NCBI GenBank assembly: GCA_963841105.1
Contig: CAWJCB010000018.1
Coordinates: 1 to 64,000, forward strand
Length of the DNA stretch: 64,000 nucleotides
Source of the DNA: VAZQ01 sp963841105
GTDB taxonomy: Bacteria > Pseudomonadota > Alphaproteobacteria > Rhizobiales > Xanthobacteraceae
Direction: 5' to 3'
This document shows positions 34,838 through 44,257 of this stretch, piece by piece. The notes below the pieces were generated by a model. That model did not search any database, was not told the origin of the DNA, and saw only the letters and a list, made by a program, of their open reading frames with translations. Every line of letters begins with the position of its first letter. Within the stretch, counting starts at the first letter, position 1. The translations under genes were made by a program, and so were the position numbers.

Positions 34838-35956
34838 TCAGACCTCTCGTGTCTCGAAATCAATGCGCGGATCGACCCACGTGTAGGTGAGATCGGACAG
34901 CAGGTTCACGACGAGCCCGATCAGCGACATGATATAGAGAGTTGCAAATACCACCGCGTAGTCTCGATTGAGCACGCTCTCGAAGCCGAGCAGCCCAATG
35001 CCGTCGAGCGAAAAGATCGTCTCGATCAGGAGCGAGCCGGAGAAGAAGGCATGGACAAAGGCGCCCGGGAAACCGGCGATCACAATCAACATGGCGTTGC
35101 GAAAAACGTGGCCATAAAGAACCTGGCGCTGGGTGCAGCCCTTCGCCCGAGCTGTCAGGACATATTGCTTGCGAATTTCGTCAAGGAACGAATTTTTGGT
35201 CAGCAAGGTCATGGTGGCGAAGGCGCCGAGGCCCATGGAGATCATCGGCAAAACAAGATGCCAGAAATAATCGGCGATCTTTCCCGGGAGCGAGAATTGC
35301 GCCCAGTTATCGGAAGTGAGCCCGCGCAGCGGAAATATATTCAAGAACGACCCGCCGGCAAAAAGGATGATGAGAAGAATTCCAACCAGAAAGCCTGGAA
35401 TGGCGTATCCGACAATGATTGTACCTGACGTCCATACGTCGAACGGCGAACCGTCGGTGACGGCCTTGCGTACGCCGAGCGGGATCGAGATCAGATAAGT
35501 CAGGAGCGTGAGCCAAAGTCCAAGCGAAATCGAAACGGGCAGCTTTTCCTTGATCAGCTGGAGAACAGATGTGTCGCGAAAATAGCTCTTGCCGAAATCG
35601 AACCGCGCATAATTCCATAACATTATGAAGAAGCGCTCATATGCAGGTTTGTCGAACCCGAACTGCTTTTCCAGGCTCTTGATGAATTCGGGATCCAGGC
35701 CCTGCGCGCCGCGATACTTCGAGTTGACGGGCTCGCCGCCGGCGGCGCCCGGTCCGGGTTGACCGCGCGCCCCGAAATCGCCTCCCGGCGAACCGGAGAT
35801 GCGCGATGTGGCTCCGGTATCGGCGCCGGACAGCTGCGCGATGATGCGCTCCACCGGGCCACCCGGTGCAAATTGCACCACAACGAACGATACGAACATG
35901 ATGCCGAGCAGCGTCGGCACCATGAAAAGCACGCGGCGAATCAGGTAGGCCGTCAT
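34838..35956 (-). CDS. yejB: Peptide ABC transporter permease YejB
   Basis: 372 residues. Begins MTAYLIRRVLFMVPTLLGIM, the usual first segment of DppB/YejB permeases, with a YejB-specific insertion (PGGPVERIIAQLSGADTG, then GGEPVNSKYRGAQGLD). The permease domain carries the EAA loop KQYVLTARAKGCTQRQVLYG and further segments up to the end. Start at ATG 35956 lies 7 bases after the stop of the preceding binding-protein gene. Same operon as yejA, yejE and yejF. Confidence 0.94.
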   Translation of the reverse strand: MTAYLIRRVLFMVPTLLGIMFVSFVVVQFAPGGPVERIIAQLSGADTGATSRISGSPGGDFGARGQPGPGAAGGEPVNSKYRGAQGLDPEFIKSLEKQFGFDKPAYERFFIMLWNYARFDFGKSYFRDTSVLQLIKEKLPVSISLGLWLTLLTYLISIPLGVRKAVTDGSPFDVWTSGTIIVGYAIPGFLVGILLIILFAGGSFLNIFPLRGLTSDNWAQFSLPGKIADYFWHLVLPMISMGLGAFATMTLLTKNSFLDEIRKQYVLTARAKGCTQRQVLYGHVFRNAMLIVIAGFPGAFVHAFFSGSLLIETIFSLDGIGLLGFESVLNRDYAVVFATLYIMSLIGLVVNLLSDLTYTWVDPRIDFETREV

Positions 35957-35962
35957 TGCCGG

Positions 35963-37848
35963 CTATCCTCGCTGCTCGATCATCGCCGCTTTTTCGGAAT
36001 CATACCACCAGGTTTCCGGAATGCCGCGCGCAAAGCGCGGCTTCATCGCCGGCCGCCCAAAGACGTCCCAAAAAGCCAGCCAGTGCGAAGGCTTATACCA
36101 GTGCGGGACCCAGTACTGTCCGCTCCGGATCACCCGGTCCAGGACCTTGCAGGCGGTGACCAGTTGCGCGCGGGTATCGGCCGCGATGATTCGCTCGATC
36201 AGCGCATCGATGACCGGATCGGCAATCCCGGCGAGGTTCTGCGAGCCCTTCAACGCGGCGGCCGGCGAGGAGAAATAGCTGCGCAGCGAGTCGCCGGGAG
36301 TGCTGGAAAACCCAAGCCTCTGCACGGTGAGGTCAAAATCGAAGTCATCCAAGCGCTTGCGATACTGCACCGGATCGACAATCCGCAAATTGGCCTCGAT
36401 GCCCAGAATATTCAGGTTTCTGATGAAGGACATGTGATGGGGCTGGAACGACGGCTCGTCGATCAGGAACTCCACGACTATGCGTTCGCCGTTCGGCGTC
36501 ACGCGCTTGCCGTTCTTGATGAGAAGTCCGGCTTCATTCAACAGGGCACTCGCCTTGCGCAGCAGCACCCGATCCTGACCGGAACCGTCCGATACCGGCG
36601 GCACGAAGGGGTCCGCAAATACCTCGTCCGCAACCTTGCCGCGGAAGGGCTCAAGAAAAGCAATTTCATCCGGTTCCGGCTTGCCCGCGGCCATCATCTC
36701 GGAATTCTGAAAAAATGAATGTGTCCGTTCGTATGATCCATACATGATGGTCTTGTTGGTCCATTCGAAATCGAACGCATAGACGAATGCCTGGCGCAAT
36801 CGCTTGTCTTTGAATTTTTCCCGACGCGTGTTGAAGAACCACCCCTGCGCTCCCGAGGGAGTGTCATCGGGGATTACGTCGCGCTTGACTCGCCCATCGC
36901 GGATCGCAGGGAAGTCGTAGCGGGTGGCCCAGACCCGGGAAGTGAATTCCTCGCGAAAGAGATAGCTCCTGCCGGTGAAGCCTTCAAAGGCCACGTCGCG
37001 ATCACGGTAGTATTCGTAGCGCAGCACATCGAAATTATTCTGCCCTTTCGCGACCGGCAAATCCGCGCCCCACCAGTCCCTGACCCGTTCGTAGGCGATG
37101 TAGCGGCCAGCCTCGAAATTCCCGACCTTGTAAGGACCGCTTCCGAGCGGCGGCTCGAGCGTCGTCTCGTCGAAGCGCCGGCGCGAGTAATAGGCGCGCG
37201 AGAGAATGGGTAGCGCGGCAACGAACAACGGCACGTCGCGTCCCCTGTTCGGCGCGAATGTCACGACCACGATTGCTTCCGTCCGCAGCCTCCGCCCTGA
37301 CAAAGTCACGAAGCAGCTGCTGCGCGATGGGATGCCCCTTCTCCTTGAGCACCTCCAGCGAGAAGGCGACATCGTATGCCGTGATCGCGCTGCCGTCGTG
37401 GAATTTGATGTCCGGTCGCAGGAAGAAACGATACGTGAGCCCATCCGGAGAGATTCTGAACGGCACGCGCGGCAAGGCCGTAGAGCGCGTCCGGCTCGTC
37501 TTCCGCGCGGACCATCAAGGTCGCGAAGGTCAGTTCCATGCCCTGCGCCGCGTCGCCCTTGAGAATGAACGTGTTGAGCGAGTTGAAAGTCAGGAAGTTC
37601 TGATTGAAAGCGCGGGTTGAGCCGACATGAGAGAACACACCGCCCTTCGGCGCGTTCGGATCGACATAATCGAAGTGCGCAAAGTCGGGAGGATATTTCA
37701 GGTCGTCAAAGGCCGATATGCCATGCCGCTCAGGGCTGTGCCACTCGGGGGATTCCCGCCCCGCCGCGCGGCGCGCCAGCGAGCTGGCCAGCCCTGCTGC
37801 GCCTAGAGTTAGCGTGGTGCGCCGCGTAACCTGCCGAGCCCTGATCAC
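35963..37848 (-). pseudogene. Second YejA-like peptide-binding protein, two one-base frameshifts
   Basis: SBP_bac_5-type extracellular binding protein. Starts at GTG 37848, overlapping the stop of the first copy (GTGA), with a twin-arginine-like leader (RQVTRRTTLTLGAAGLASSL). Frame 1 covers about 120 residues (FDDLKYPPDFAHFDYVDPNA through LYGLAARAVQ); frame 2 covers ISPDGLTYRFFLRPDIKFHD to LLRDFVRAEAAD; frame 3 carries the rest (VVVTFAPNRGRDVPLFVAAL to PETWWYDSEKAAM). Lesion 1: an extra A in CAGAATCTC (37454..37455). Lesion 2: an extra base in GACGGAAGC (37276..37280). Both are +1. If corrected, the protein has about 628 residues like YejA. It may be functional in the cell. Confidence 0.85.
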
Positions 37849-39776
37849 CCTTGGTTTCCGATCTTGCCTGCCCTCTCGGAATCCCACCACCATACCGTCG
37901 GAAATGCCGGTTCGGCGTATTTCGGCAGCGGGTCGGGCCGGCCGAAACGGTCCCACCGCGCAGTGCGAACCCTGTCGATGGTGAATTGTGGGACCACGTA
38001 ATGGTTCCAGAGCAGCACACGATCGAGCGCTCTGGTCGCTGCGACAAGCTCGGCGCGATCCTTGGCGAATATGACCCGGTCAATCAGCGCATCAACCGCG
38101 GGGTTCTTTATCCCCACGAAATTCCGCGATCCCGAAGTGTCGGCGGCTTGCGAGCTCCAGAAATCCCGCTGCTCGTTTCCCGGCGATAGCGATTCCGGCC
38201 AAGAGGCGATGATTACGTCGAAATCCCAATTGCGCAGTCGATTCTCGTATTGCGCGGGGTCAACCGTGCGCACGTTGACGGTGATGCCAAGGCGCTCCAG
38301 GGAAGGCTTGTAGAAAAGAATGATACGCCCGACGCTGGGATCCTCGGTGAGCATCTCGACCGAAAGCGCCTCTCCGGTTTTTGCATTCACGAGTTTCTGG
38401 TTACGTACCTCATAGCCGGCTTCTTTCATCAGCCGCGTGGATTCTCGCAAGTTCGCGCGCACATTCTCGCGATTGCCTCCAACCGGGTTGGTGTACGGCT
38501 TGACAAACAATTCGGGTGGTACCTTGTCGCGCACCGTTTCCAGAATTTCGAGCTCCTGACCCTCCGGCACTCCGGACGAGGCGAGCTCGGTGCCGTCGAA
38601 ATAGCTCGTGATCCGCTTGTACTGGCCGAAGAAGATCTGCTTGTTCATCTCCTCGAAGTCGAAGGCAAAGTTGAAGGCCTGCCGCAGCCGGGCGTCCTTG
38701 AACTTGTCGCGCCGGATGTTGAAGGCGAAGCTCTGCATGATTCCGCGGCTGCGCTGCGGAAACTCCTCGAGCACCACGCGCTTGTCCGCGACGGCGGGAA
38801 AATCGTAGGCGGTAGCCCAGTTCTTTGCGATGTTCTCCGTGCGCCAATCGACAACGTTAGCTTTGAATGCCTCGATCGCCACTGTGGAGTCGCGGAAATA
38901 TTCGTAGCGAAGCTCGTCGAAATTATCGCGGCCGACGTTCACGTTGAGGTCCTTGCCCCAATATTCTTTCACCCTCTCGTAAACGATGGTGCGGCCGGGG
39001 ACGAAATCCTTGATCCTGTAAGCTCCATTACCGAGCGGCGGCTCGAGCGTTGTGGCGCCGATATCCCGCTTCTTCCCGGATGCGTCGGTCCCTTCCCACC
39101 AGTGCTTCGCCAGCACGTTTAGCTGGCCGACGATCAGCGGCATTTCGCGATTTCCCGGAGCGTCGAATATGAAGGTGACTTCGCGTTCCCCGCTTTGCTC
39201 CATTTTCGCGACGTGGCGATAATAGGCCGCGTGGGCAGGGCTGTGCTTCTTGAACGACTCCATGGAAAAGATCACGTCCTCGACGGTTACCGGCTCGCCG
39301 TCGTGATGACGTGCGTTCGCCCGCAAGCGGAAGGTTGCGGACGCGAAATCGGCGGGATGCGCCACCGCCTCAGCGATAAGGCCGTAATCTGTCGATACCT
39401 CATCGAGCGACGATACCATCAAGGTGTCGGAAACAACGCCGGCGCCCATTGCGATGGATCCCTTCAGCCCGGCGACGACCTCATTGAAATTATCGAACGT
39501 GCCCAGTGCGATCATTCGCACCGTGCCGACCTTGGGCGCACCGGGGTTGACGTAATCGAAATGTCTGAAGTCGATCGGGTATTTGAGCTGCCCGAACAGC
39601 GAAAGGCCATGGCGCCACTCGGGTTCCTGACCGTCTGCTCCAGCGACGGCGGGGCGCACGAGCAGAGGCAGACCAAGCCTGCCCATCAGCGGTGACAAAG
39701 CGGCCATGGCGGTGGCACGCAGGATGAAACGGCGGGTCAGGTGCAAGGTATCCTCCACAAGCAAACAGAGAAGCAT
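37845..39776 (-). CDS. yejA: YejA-like peptide-binding protein, first copy
   Basis: 643 residues, intact. A leader with TRRFILRATAMAALSPLMGR, twin-arginine-like, precedes the SBP_bac_5 fold: FGQLKYPIDFRHFDYVNPGA, FRLRANARHHDGEPVTVEDV, TLEPPLGNGAYRIKDFVPGR, and PAFPTVWWWDSERAGKIGNQ at the end. YejA-type proteins deliver oligopeptides to YejBEF. Because a start at 39776 includes a short non-conserved leader, a TTG slightly downstream is an alternative. It is the first gene of the operon; a second similar but diverged copy follows. Confidence 0.92.
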   Translation of the reverse strand: MLLCLLVEDTLHLTRRFILRATAMAALSPLMGRLGLPLLVRPAVAGADGQEPEWRHGLSLFGQLKYPIDFRHFDYVNPGAPKVGTVRMIALGTFDNFNEVVAGLKGSIAMGAGVVSDTLMVSSLDEVSTDYGLIAEAVAHPADFASATFRLRANARHHDGEPVTVEDVIFSMESFKKHSPAHAAYYRHVAKMEQSGEREVTFIFDAPGNREMPLIVGQLNVLAKHWWEGTDASGKKRDIGATTLEPPLGNGAYRIKDFVPGRTIVYERVKEYWGKDLNVNVGRDNFDELRYEYFRDSTVAIEAFKANVVDWRTENIAKNWATAYDFPAVADKRVVLEEFPQRSRGIMQSFAFNIRRDKFKDARLRQAFNFAFDFEEMNKQIFFGQYKRITSYFDGTELASSGVPEGQELEILETVRDKVPPELFVKPYTNPVGGNRENVRANLRESTRLMKEAGYEVRNQKLVNAKTGEALSVEMLTEDPSVGRIILFYKPSLERLGITVNVRTVDPAQYENRLRNWDFDVIIASWPESLSPGNEQRDFWSSQAADTSGSRNFVGIKNPAVDALIDRVIFAKDRAELVAATRALDRVLLWNHYVVPQFTIDRVRTARWDRFGRPDPLPKYAEPAFPTVWWWDSERAGKIGNQG

Positions 39777-40185
39777 CCGGACATACGTGCGAGTTTAGCC
39801 CAATTTACGTTTGGCGGAGCGACCCCGCCCGCGCGTGCGTCAAATCGAGCATCACTTTTAAGATAGGAGGGCAGGAGCCGCGGCGCCGCTCCGGCATATT
39901 AACAAGCTGTAAGAATGCAGTGGATGTCGCTGCCGTTGCGGTAGCTCACTAAAAGCTCGTTTCGATGAAATGCGAGCAGCGAAGCGACAGAATTCCGTTA
40001 TCACCTCTCCCCGCAGGGGAGAGGTCGGATCGCGCTTGCGCGATCCGGGTGAGGGGGACCCCGCCCTCAAGCATGGATCCTAAGCCCCTCACCCGGAATG
40101 TGCGCGCGGAGCGCGCCCATTCCGACCTCTCCCCTCTGGGGAGAGGTGAAGAGCGGCTGCGTCAATTTCATTGGAATAGCTTTGA
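39777..40185. repeat. yejA-cycM spacer with a long palindromic element
   Basis: 409 bases with no gene. It includes a large inverted repeat at 40002..40149: CACCTCTCCCCGCAGGGGAG at the left and CCTCTCCCCTCTGGGGAGAG on the right, with an inner arm GATCCGGGTGAGGGG / CCCCTCACCCGG. The remaining part (39777..39960) should contain the yej promoter on the minus strand; I see no clear -35/-10 pair. Confidence 0.6.
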
Positions 40186-40758
40186 TTAGGGCTTCGCGGC
40201 CCCTGCGGCCTCAGCGGCCTTCGGCAGCGGCGCCGGGTTATCTGAAAGACTGTTGAGATAGGCAATGATATCTGCACGTTCCGTTGCGCGCGGCACGCCG
40301 GCGAACGTCATGTTGGTGCCGGGAATCGTACCTTTTGGGTTCGTGATGAATTGATTGAGGTCGTCCACAGTCCAGTTGCCGCCCTTCGCCTTGATGGCGG
40401 CTGAGTAGTTGAAGCCCGCTTCCGAAGCTCTCGGGCGGCCGACGACACCCCATAGGTTCGGTCCCACCAGCGGCCGTCCCCCCTTGTTGAAGGTATGGCA
40501 GGCCCCGCATTTCTTCACTGCATTCTCGCCGCGACCAACATCCGCACTGGCCAGGAGCTGTTCGATCGACTGCTGCGGCTCCTGCTGCTGCGGTTTGCTC
40601 CCCTCGCCCGGTTTATGCTCCGGCACCGTGATCTCGTAGCCGGGCTTTGCAGGTTTCGTGGGCGAGAAGATAGCTCCGGCGGCAATGTTGATCGAGAGAA
40701 CCCCCAGGCAGGTTCCAAGGATGGCGCCGAGAATCTTGTTCAGTTCAAAGGAATCCAT
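40186..40758 (-). CDS. cycM: Membrane-anchored cytochrome c (CycM-like)
   Basis: 190 residues from ATG 40758 (MDSFELNKILGAILGTCLGV). A single N-terminal membrane segment anchors a class I cytochrome c; haem is bound at CGACH (residues 84-88) and the axial Met is Met150 in PGTNMTFAGV. In rhizobia CycM carries electrons from the bc1 complex to the aa3 oxidase. The linker (EHKPGEGSKPQQQEPQQ) is rich in Gln and Pro. Divergent from kdsB, with about 160 bases between. A start at 40779 adds seven residues. Confidence 0.92.
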   Translation of the reverse strand: MDSFELNKILGAILGTCLGVLSINIAAGAIFSPTKPAKPGYEITVPEHKPGEGSKPQQQEPQQSIEQLLASADVGRGENAVKKCGACHTFNKGGRPLVGPNLWGVVGRPRASEAGFNYSAAIKAKGGNWTVDDLNQFITNPKGTIPGTNMTFAGVPRATERADIIAYLNSLSDNPAPLPKAAEAAGAAKP

Positions 40759-40915
40759 TGCCTCAAGGCCCCGGGACAAAATTTGAGAGCGGGTGAACCG
40801 ATAATGCCGGCCCCGCGCATGCGGCGGCGCACAAATAGCCGGTTTTCCTCGGCTCTGGCAACCCGTATAAGCGCCACAGAGGAACCATCCGGTTGCGTTT
40901 CGGATGGATCAATCG

Positions 40916-41678
40916 ATGAGCGACGTTCTCGTTCTCATTCCTGCCCGCATGGCCTCGACGAGGCTCCCAGGCAAGCCGCTCGCCGATATCGGCGGCGAGC
41001 CAATGATCGTTCGCGTCATGCGCCGAGCGCAAGCGGCCCATATCGGGCCCGTCGTGGTCGCCACCGACTCCGATGTGATCGCCGCATCTGTGGAAAAAGC
41101 CGGCGGCCGCGTGACGATGACGCGCGCGGATCACGTCTGCGGCTCCGATCGGATTTTCGAGGCATTGGCGACAGCTGATCCCCAGCGCGCGGCCAGCATT
41201 GTCGTCAATGTCCAGGGTGACCTCCCCACCTTGTCCTCGGCCGACGTCGCACGCGTCATCGAGCCGTTACACGATCGAGCCGTGGACATCGCCACGCTTG
41301 CAGCGGAGAATCCAGCGAGCTGACGAGCGCAGCAATCCCAATGTCGTGAAAGTTGTCGGGGCTTTGTTAGGCAAGAGCAGACTGCGGGCGCTTTACTTCA
41401 CCCGCGCCACGGCGCCCTGGGGTCCTGGACCGCTTTATCATCACATCGGCGTTTATGCCTATCGCCGTGAGACACTCGCCCGTTTTGTTGCCCTTCCCCC
41501 CTCGCCCCTGGAGGTTCGCGAGAAGCTCGAGCAACTGCGCGCTGTCGAGGCTGGGATGCGCATCGATGTCACCATTGTAGATAGCGTTCCACTGGGAGTA
41601 GACACTCCGGAAGACCTCGAGCGCGTCCGGGAAATGCTTGCTCGCCCCGGCTCCTCGAACGTTGACTTGGCGAGTTGA
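40916..41678 (+). pseudogene. kdsB: 3-deoxy-manno-octulosonate cytidylyltransferase, one-base frameshift
   Basis: Activates KDO with CTP for lipopolysaccharide. From ATG 40916 (MSDVLVLIPARMASTRLPGK, then PLADIGGEPMIVRVM) the first 130 residues are in frame and include VNVQGDLP, here with Leu-Pro for the usual Glu-Pro of QGDEP. The frame then hits a stop at 41321. The remainder (NPNVVKVVG, ALYFTRATAPWGPGPLYHHI, YAYRRETLARFVALPPSPLE, LEQLRAVEAGMRIDV) is in another frame. Deleting one A of GAGAATCC (41309..41310) restores AAEIQRADERSNPNVVKVVG. KdsB is normally essential, so a sequencing error is likely. Its 3' end lies in a 13-base tandem repeat. Confidence 0.85.
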
Positions 41679-41712
41679 CTTGGCGAGTTGACTTGGCGAG
41701 CTGACTGGGCAA
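41660..41712. repeat. 13-bp tandem repeat at the 3' end of kdsB
   Basis: Unit GTTGACTTGGCGA occurs three times in a row from 41660, followed by a diverged fourth unit (GCTGACTGGGCAA). A further TTACTTGGCGAGC follows at 41720. The kdsB stop codon falls in the second unit, so the number of units sets the distance to pheA rather than the protein itself. Confidence 0.8.
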
Positions 41713-41755
41713 GTAGCGTTTACTTGGCGAGCAGCCCTGCGTACCCGAACACCTT

Positions 41756-42631
41756 ATGAGCGCCAGCGAAAAAATCGTCTTCCAGGGCGAACCGGGAGCA
41801 AACTCTCATCTCGCAGCGCGGGAGGTCTATCCGGACTATGAGCCGGTGCCCTGCCCGACGTTCGAGGACGCATTCTCCGCCATCACTTCCGGCGAAGCCA
41901 AGCTTGGGATGATACCTATCGAGAATTCCGTGGCGGGGCGAGTGGCCGATATCCACCATTTGATGCCGCACTCGGGTCTGCACATCGTCGCCGAGCACTT
42001 CATGCCGGTTCGTCATCAGCTCCTTGCCATCAAGGGATCGGCGCTCGCGGACATCAGGACCGTGGAAAGCCACGTCCACGCACTCGGTCAGTGCCGGAAG
42101 ATCATTCGCCGGCTCGGCATCAAGCCCATTGTTGCGGCGGATACGGCAGGCTCCGCGCGCGAAATCGCGCAAGCCGGCGATAAGAGCCGCGCTGCCATCG
42201 CAACCCGGCTGGCAGCCGAGATTTACGGGCTCGCCGTCCTTGCCGCCGACATCGAGGACGAAGACCACAATACGACGCGCTTCGTCGTGCTTTCGCGCGA
42301 AGCCAAGTGGGCGAGCAAGGCTGGCGGGCCGGTCATCACGACTTTTCTTTTTCGGGTGCGCAACGTTCCGGCGGCGCTCTACAAAGCTCTCGGCGGGTTT
42401 GCCACCAACGGCGTGAACATGACCAAGCTCGAGAGCTACATGATTGAAGGCAACTTCTTTGCCACCCAGTTTTATGCCGATGTCGAGGGACACCCCGACG
42501 AGCGCAACGTGGTCTTTGCCTTCGAGGAGCTCGCCTTTTACTCGAAGGAGATGAAAATCCTCGGCGTCTATCCCGCGCATCCTTTCCGCGCAACATTCGA
42601 GGAAACGCCGGCTGATCCTCATACTCCGTAG
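41756..42631 (+). CDS. pheA: Prephenate dehydratase
   Basis: 291 residues, monofunctional. Converts prephenate to phenylpyruvate in phenylalanine synthesis. The catalytic domain begins KIVFQGEPGANSHLA and includes PIENSVAGRV and the catalytic TRF motif at 174-176 (HNTTRFVVLS). The C-terminal ACT domain (about 193-280, with TKLESYMIEGNFFATQFYAD) binds phenylalanine for feedback control; the ESRP motif is here ESYM. Its TAG stop (42629..42631) is part of a palindromic repeat. The kdsB-pheA neighbourhood is typical for the order. Confidence 0.93.
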   Translation: MSASEKIVFQGEPGANSHLAAREVYPDYEPVPCPTFEDAFSAITSGEAKLGMIPIENSVAGRVADIHHLMPHSGLHIVAEHFMPVRHQLLAIKGSALADIRTVESHVHALGQCRKIIRRLGIKPIVAADTAGSAREIAQAGDKSRAAIATRLAAEIYGLAVLAADIEDEDHNTTRFVVLSREAKWASKAGGPVITTFLFRVRNVPAALYKALGGFATNGVNMTKLESYMIEGNFFATQFYADVEGHPDERNVVFAFEELAFYSKEMKILGVYPAHPFRATFEETPADPHTP

Positions 42632-42741
42632 CCCGGATGAGCGCGACACAAGCGCGTTCACGCGCGTCTTCGACGCGCTATGCGCGCGACATCCGGGGGA
42701 GAGGCGAGAACCCGGGTATCGCTAACGCTCACCCGGGCCAC
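42628..42741. repeat. Palindromic repeat family A, copy 2
   Basis: Starts GTAGCCCGGATGAGCGC, ends CTCACCCGGGCCAC; a longer variant with an extra GC-rich hairpin in the middle. Supplies the stop codon of pheA. Confidence 0.75.
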
Positions 42742-42757
42742 AAAATACGAGCAACGC

Positions 42758-44257
42758 TCAAATCGTCTGATTGTATGCGCCGACTTCGGGATGCGTGCGC
42801 AGCACCGCATCGACCGCCTCGAACATGTCGCGCATGCGCGCCTCCGAGGCCGGACTTTCCACCACCACAACCAGCTCGGGTTTGTTCGAAGAGGCGCGAA
42901 CCAGCCCCCAGGTGCCGTCCTCCAGCGTGACGCGAACGCCGTTGACGGTGACCAGATCCCGGATCGGCTCTCTGGCGACCTTCTTTCCGCTCGCCTGGGC
43001 CTCCTCGAAATAGCGCACGACCTCCTCCACCACGCGGTATTTGATCTCGTCGGCGCAGTGCGGAGCCATTGTCGGCGAGGACCACGTCTTGGGCAGAGCG
43101 TTTTTCAGATCGGCCATGGTCTTTCCGGGATTGCGGTCGAGCATGTCACAGACCGCGAGCGCGAAAATCAGCCCGTCATCATAGCCGCGGCCAAGCGGCT
43201 TGTTGAAGAAAAAGTGGCCGGATTTTTCGAAGCCAGCCAGCGCGCCAATCTCATTGACGCGTCTTTTCATGTACGAGTGGCCGGTCTTCCAATATTCGGT
43301 TCTCGCGCCGTTGGCGCGCAACACCGGATCGGTCATGAACAGGCCGGTCGACTTCACATCGGCGACGAAAGTTGCGTTGCGGTGCTGGGCGGAGAGGTCA
43401 CGCGCAAGCATCACTCCGACCTTGTCGGCAAAAATCTCTTCGCCGGTATCGTCGACCACGCCGCAGCGGTCGCCGTCACCGTCGAAGCCCAGCGCCACGT
43501 CCGCCCGCACGCGCAATACCTCGTCGCGCATGGCGTGCAGCATTTTCATGTCCTCGGTATTGGGATTGTATTTGGGAAACGTATGGTCGAGCTCGCAGTC
43601 CAGCCGGATGACCTCGCAGCCGACGGCTTCGAGCACCTGCGGGGCGAATGCTCCGGCCGTGCCGTTGCCGCAGGCGCAGACGACCTTGAGCTTGCGCTTG
43701 AGCTTTGGACGTCTGGTCAGGTCGGCGATGTAGCGAGCCGGGAAATTTTCGACGAACACATACGAGCCGCCGCCGCGCATGTCGAAACGGGCATCGAGCA
43801 CGATGTCCTTGAGCCGGCGCATCTCGTCGGGGCCAAAGGTAAGCGGACGCGCGGTGCCCATTTTCACGCCGGTCCAGCCATTGTCATTATGCGAGGCGGT
43901 GACCATGGCCACGCCTGGCACATCGAGCTCGAACTGCGCAAAATAGGCCATCGGCGTCACGGCAAGACCGATGTCGTGCACCCTGCATCCCGCGGCCATC
44001 AGGCCGGACGTGAGCGCAGTCTTCACCGAAGCCGAATAGCTGCGGAAGTCGTGGCCGGTGACGATTTCCGGCTTGACCCCGAGCTCGCGGATGACCGTGC
44101 CGAGACCAAGGCCGAGCGCCTGAACGCCCATGAGGTTGATCTCGCTTCCCAGCAACCAGCGCGCGTCATATTCGCGAAAGCCGGTGGGCTTCACCAGCGG
44201 CTGCGATTCATAATCGTAAGTGTTCGGCGTAAGCGCAGATTTCGGCTTCGGAAACAT
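42758..44257 (-). CDS. Phosphomannomutase/phosphoglucomutase
   Basis: 499 residues from ATG 44257 (MFPKPKSALTPNTYDYESQP); ATG 44278 would add seven. Alpha-D-phosphohexomutase fold with four domains: the phosphoserine loop VTASHNDNGWTGVKMG (catalytic Ser in TASHN), the metal loop ALGFDGDGDRCGVV with Asp-Gly-Asp-Gly-Asp, the sugar-binding GFEKSGHFFF, and the phosphate-binding RASSNKPELVVVVES near the C-terminus. Makes mannose-1-phosphate or glucose-1-phosphate for surface polysaccharide. Convergent with pheA. Confidence 0.92.
   Translation of the reverse strand: MFPKPKSALTPNTYDYESQPLVKPTGFREYDARWLLGSEINLMGVQALGLGLGTVIRELGVKPEIVTGHDFRSYSASVKTALTSGLMAAGCRVHDIGLAVTPMAYFAQFELDVPGVAMVTASHNDNGWTGVKMGTARPLTFGPDEMRRLKDIVLDARFDMRGGGSYVFVENFPARYIADLTRRPKLKRKLKVVCACGNGTAGAFAPQVLEAVGCEVIRLDCELDHTFPKYNPNTEDMKMLHAMRDEVLRVRADVALGFDGDGDRCGVVDDTGEEIFADKVGVMLARDLSAQHRNATFVADVKSTGLFMTDPVLRANGARTEYWKTGHSYMKRRVNEIGALAGFEKSGHFFFNKPLGRGYDDGLIFALAVCDMLDRNPGKTMADLKNALPKTWSSPTMAPHCADEIKYRVVEEVVRYFEEAQASGKKVAREPIRDLVTVNGVRVTLEDGTWGLVRASSNKPELVVVVESPASEARMRDMFEAVDAVLRTHPEVGAYNQTI

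Noticed and set aside
33929..35428. 499-codon open frame antisense to yejE and yejB
   Set aside because: The opposite strand encodes clear permeases with correct membrane segments; the antisense product is highly charged without motifs.
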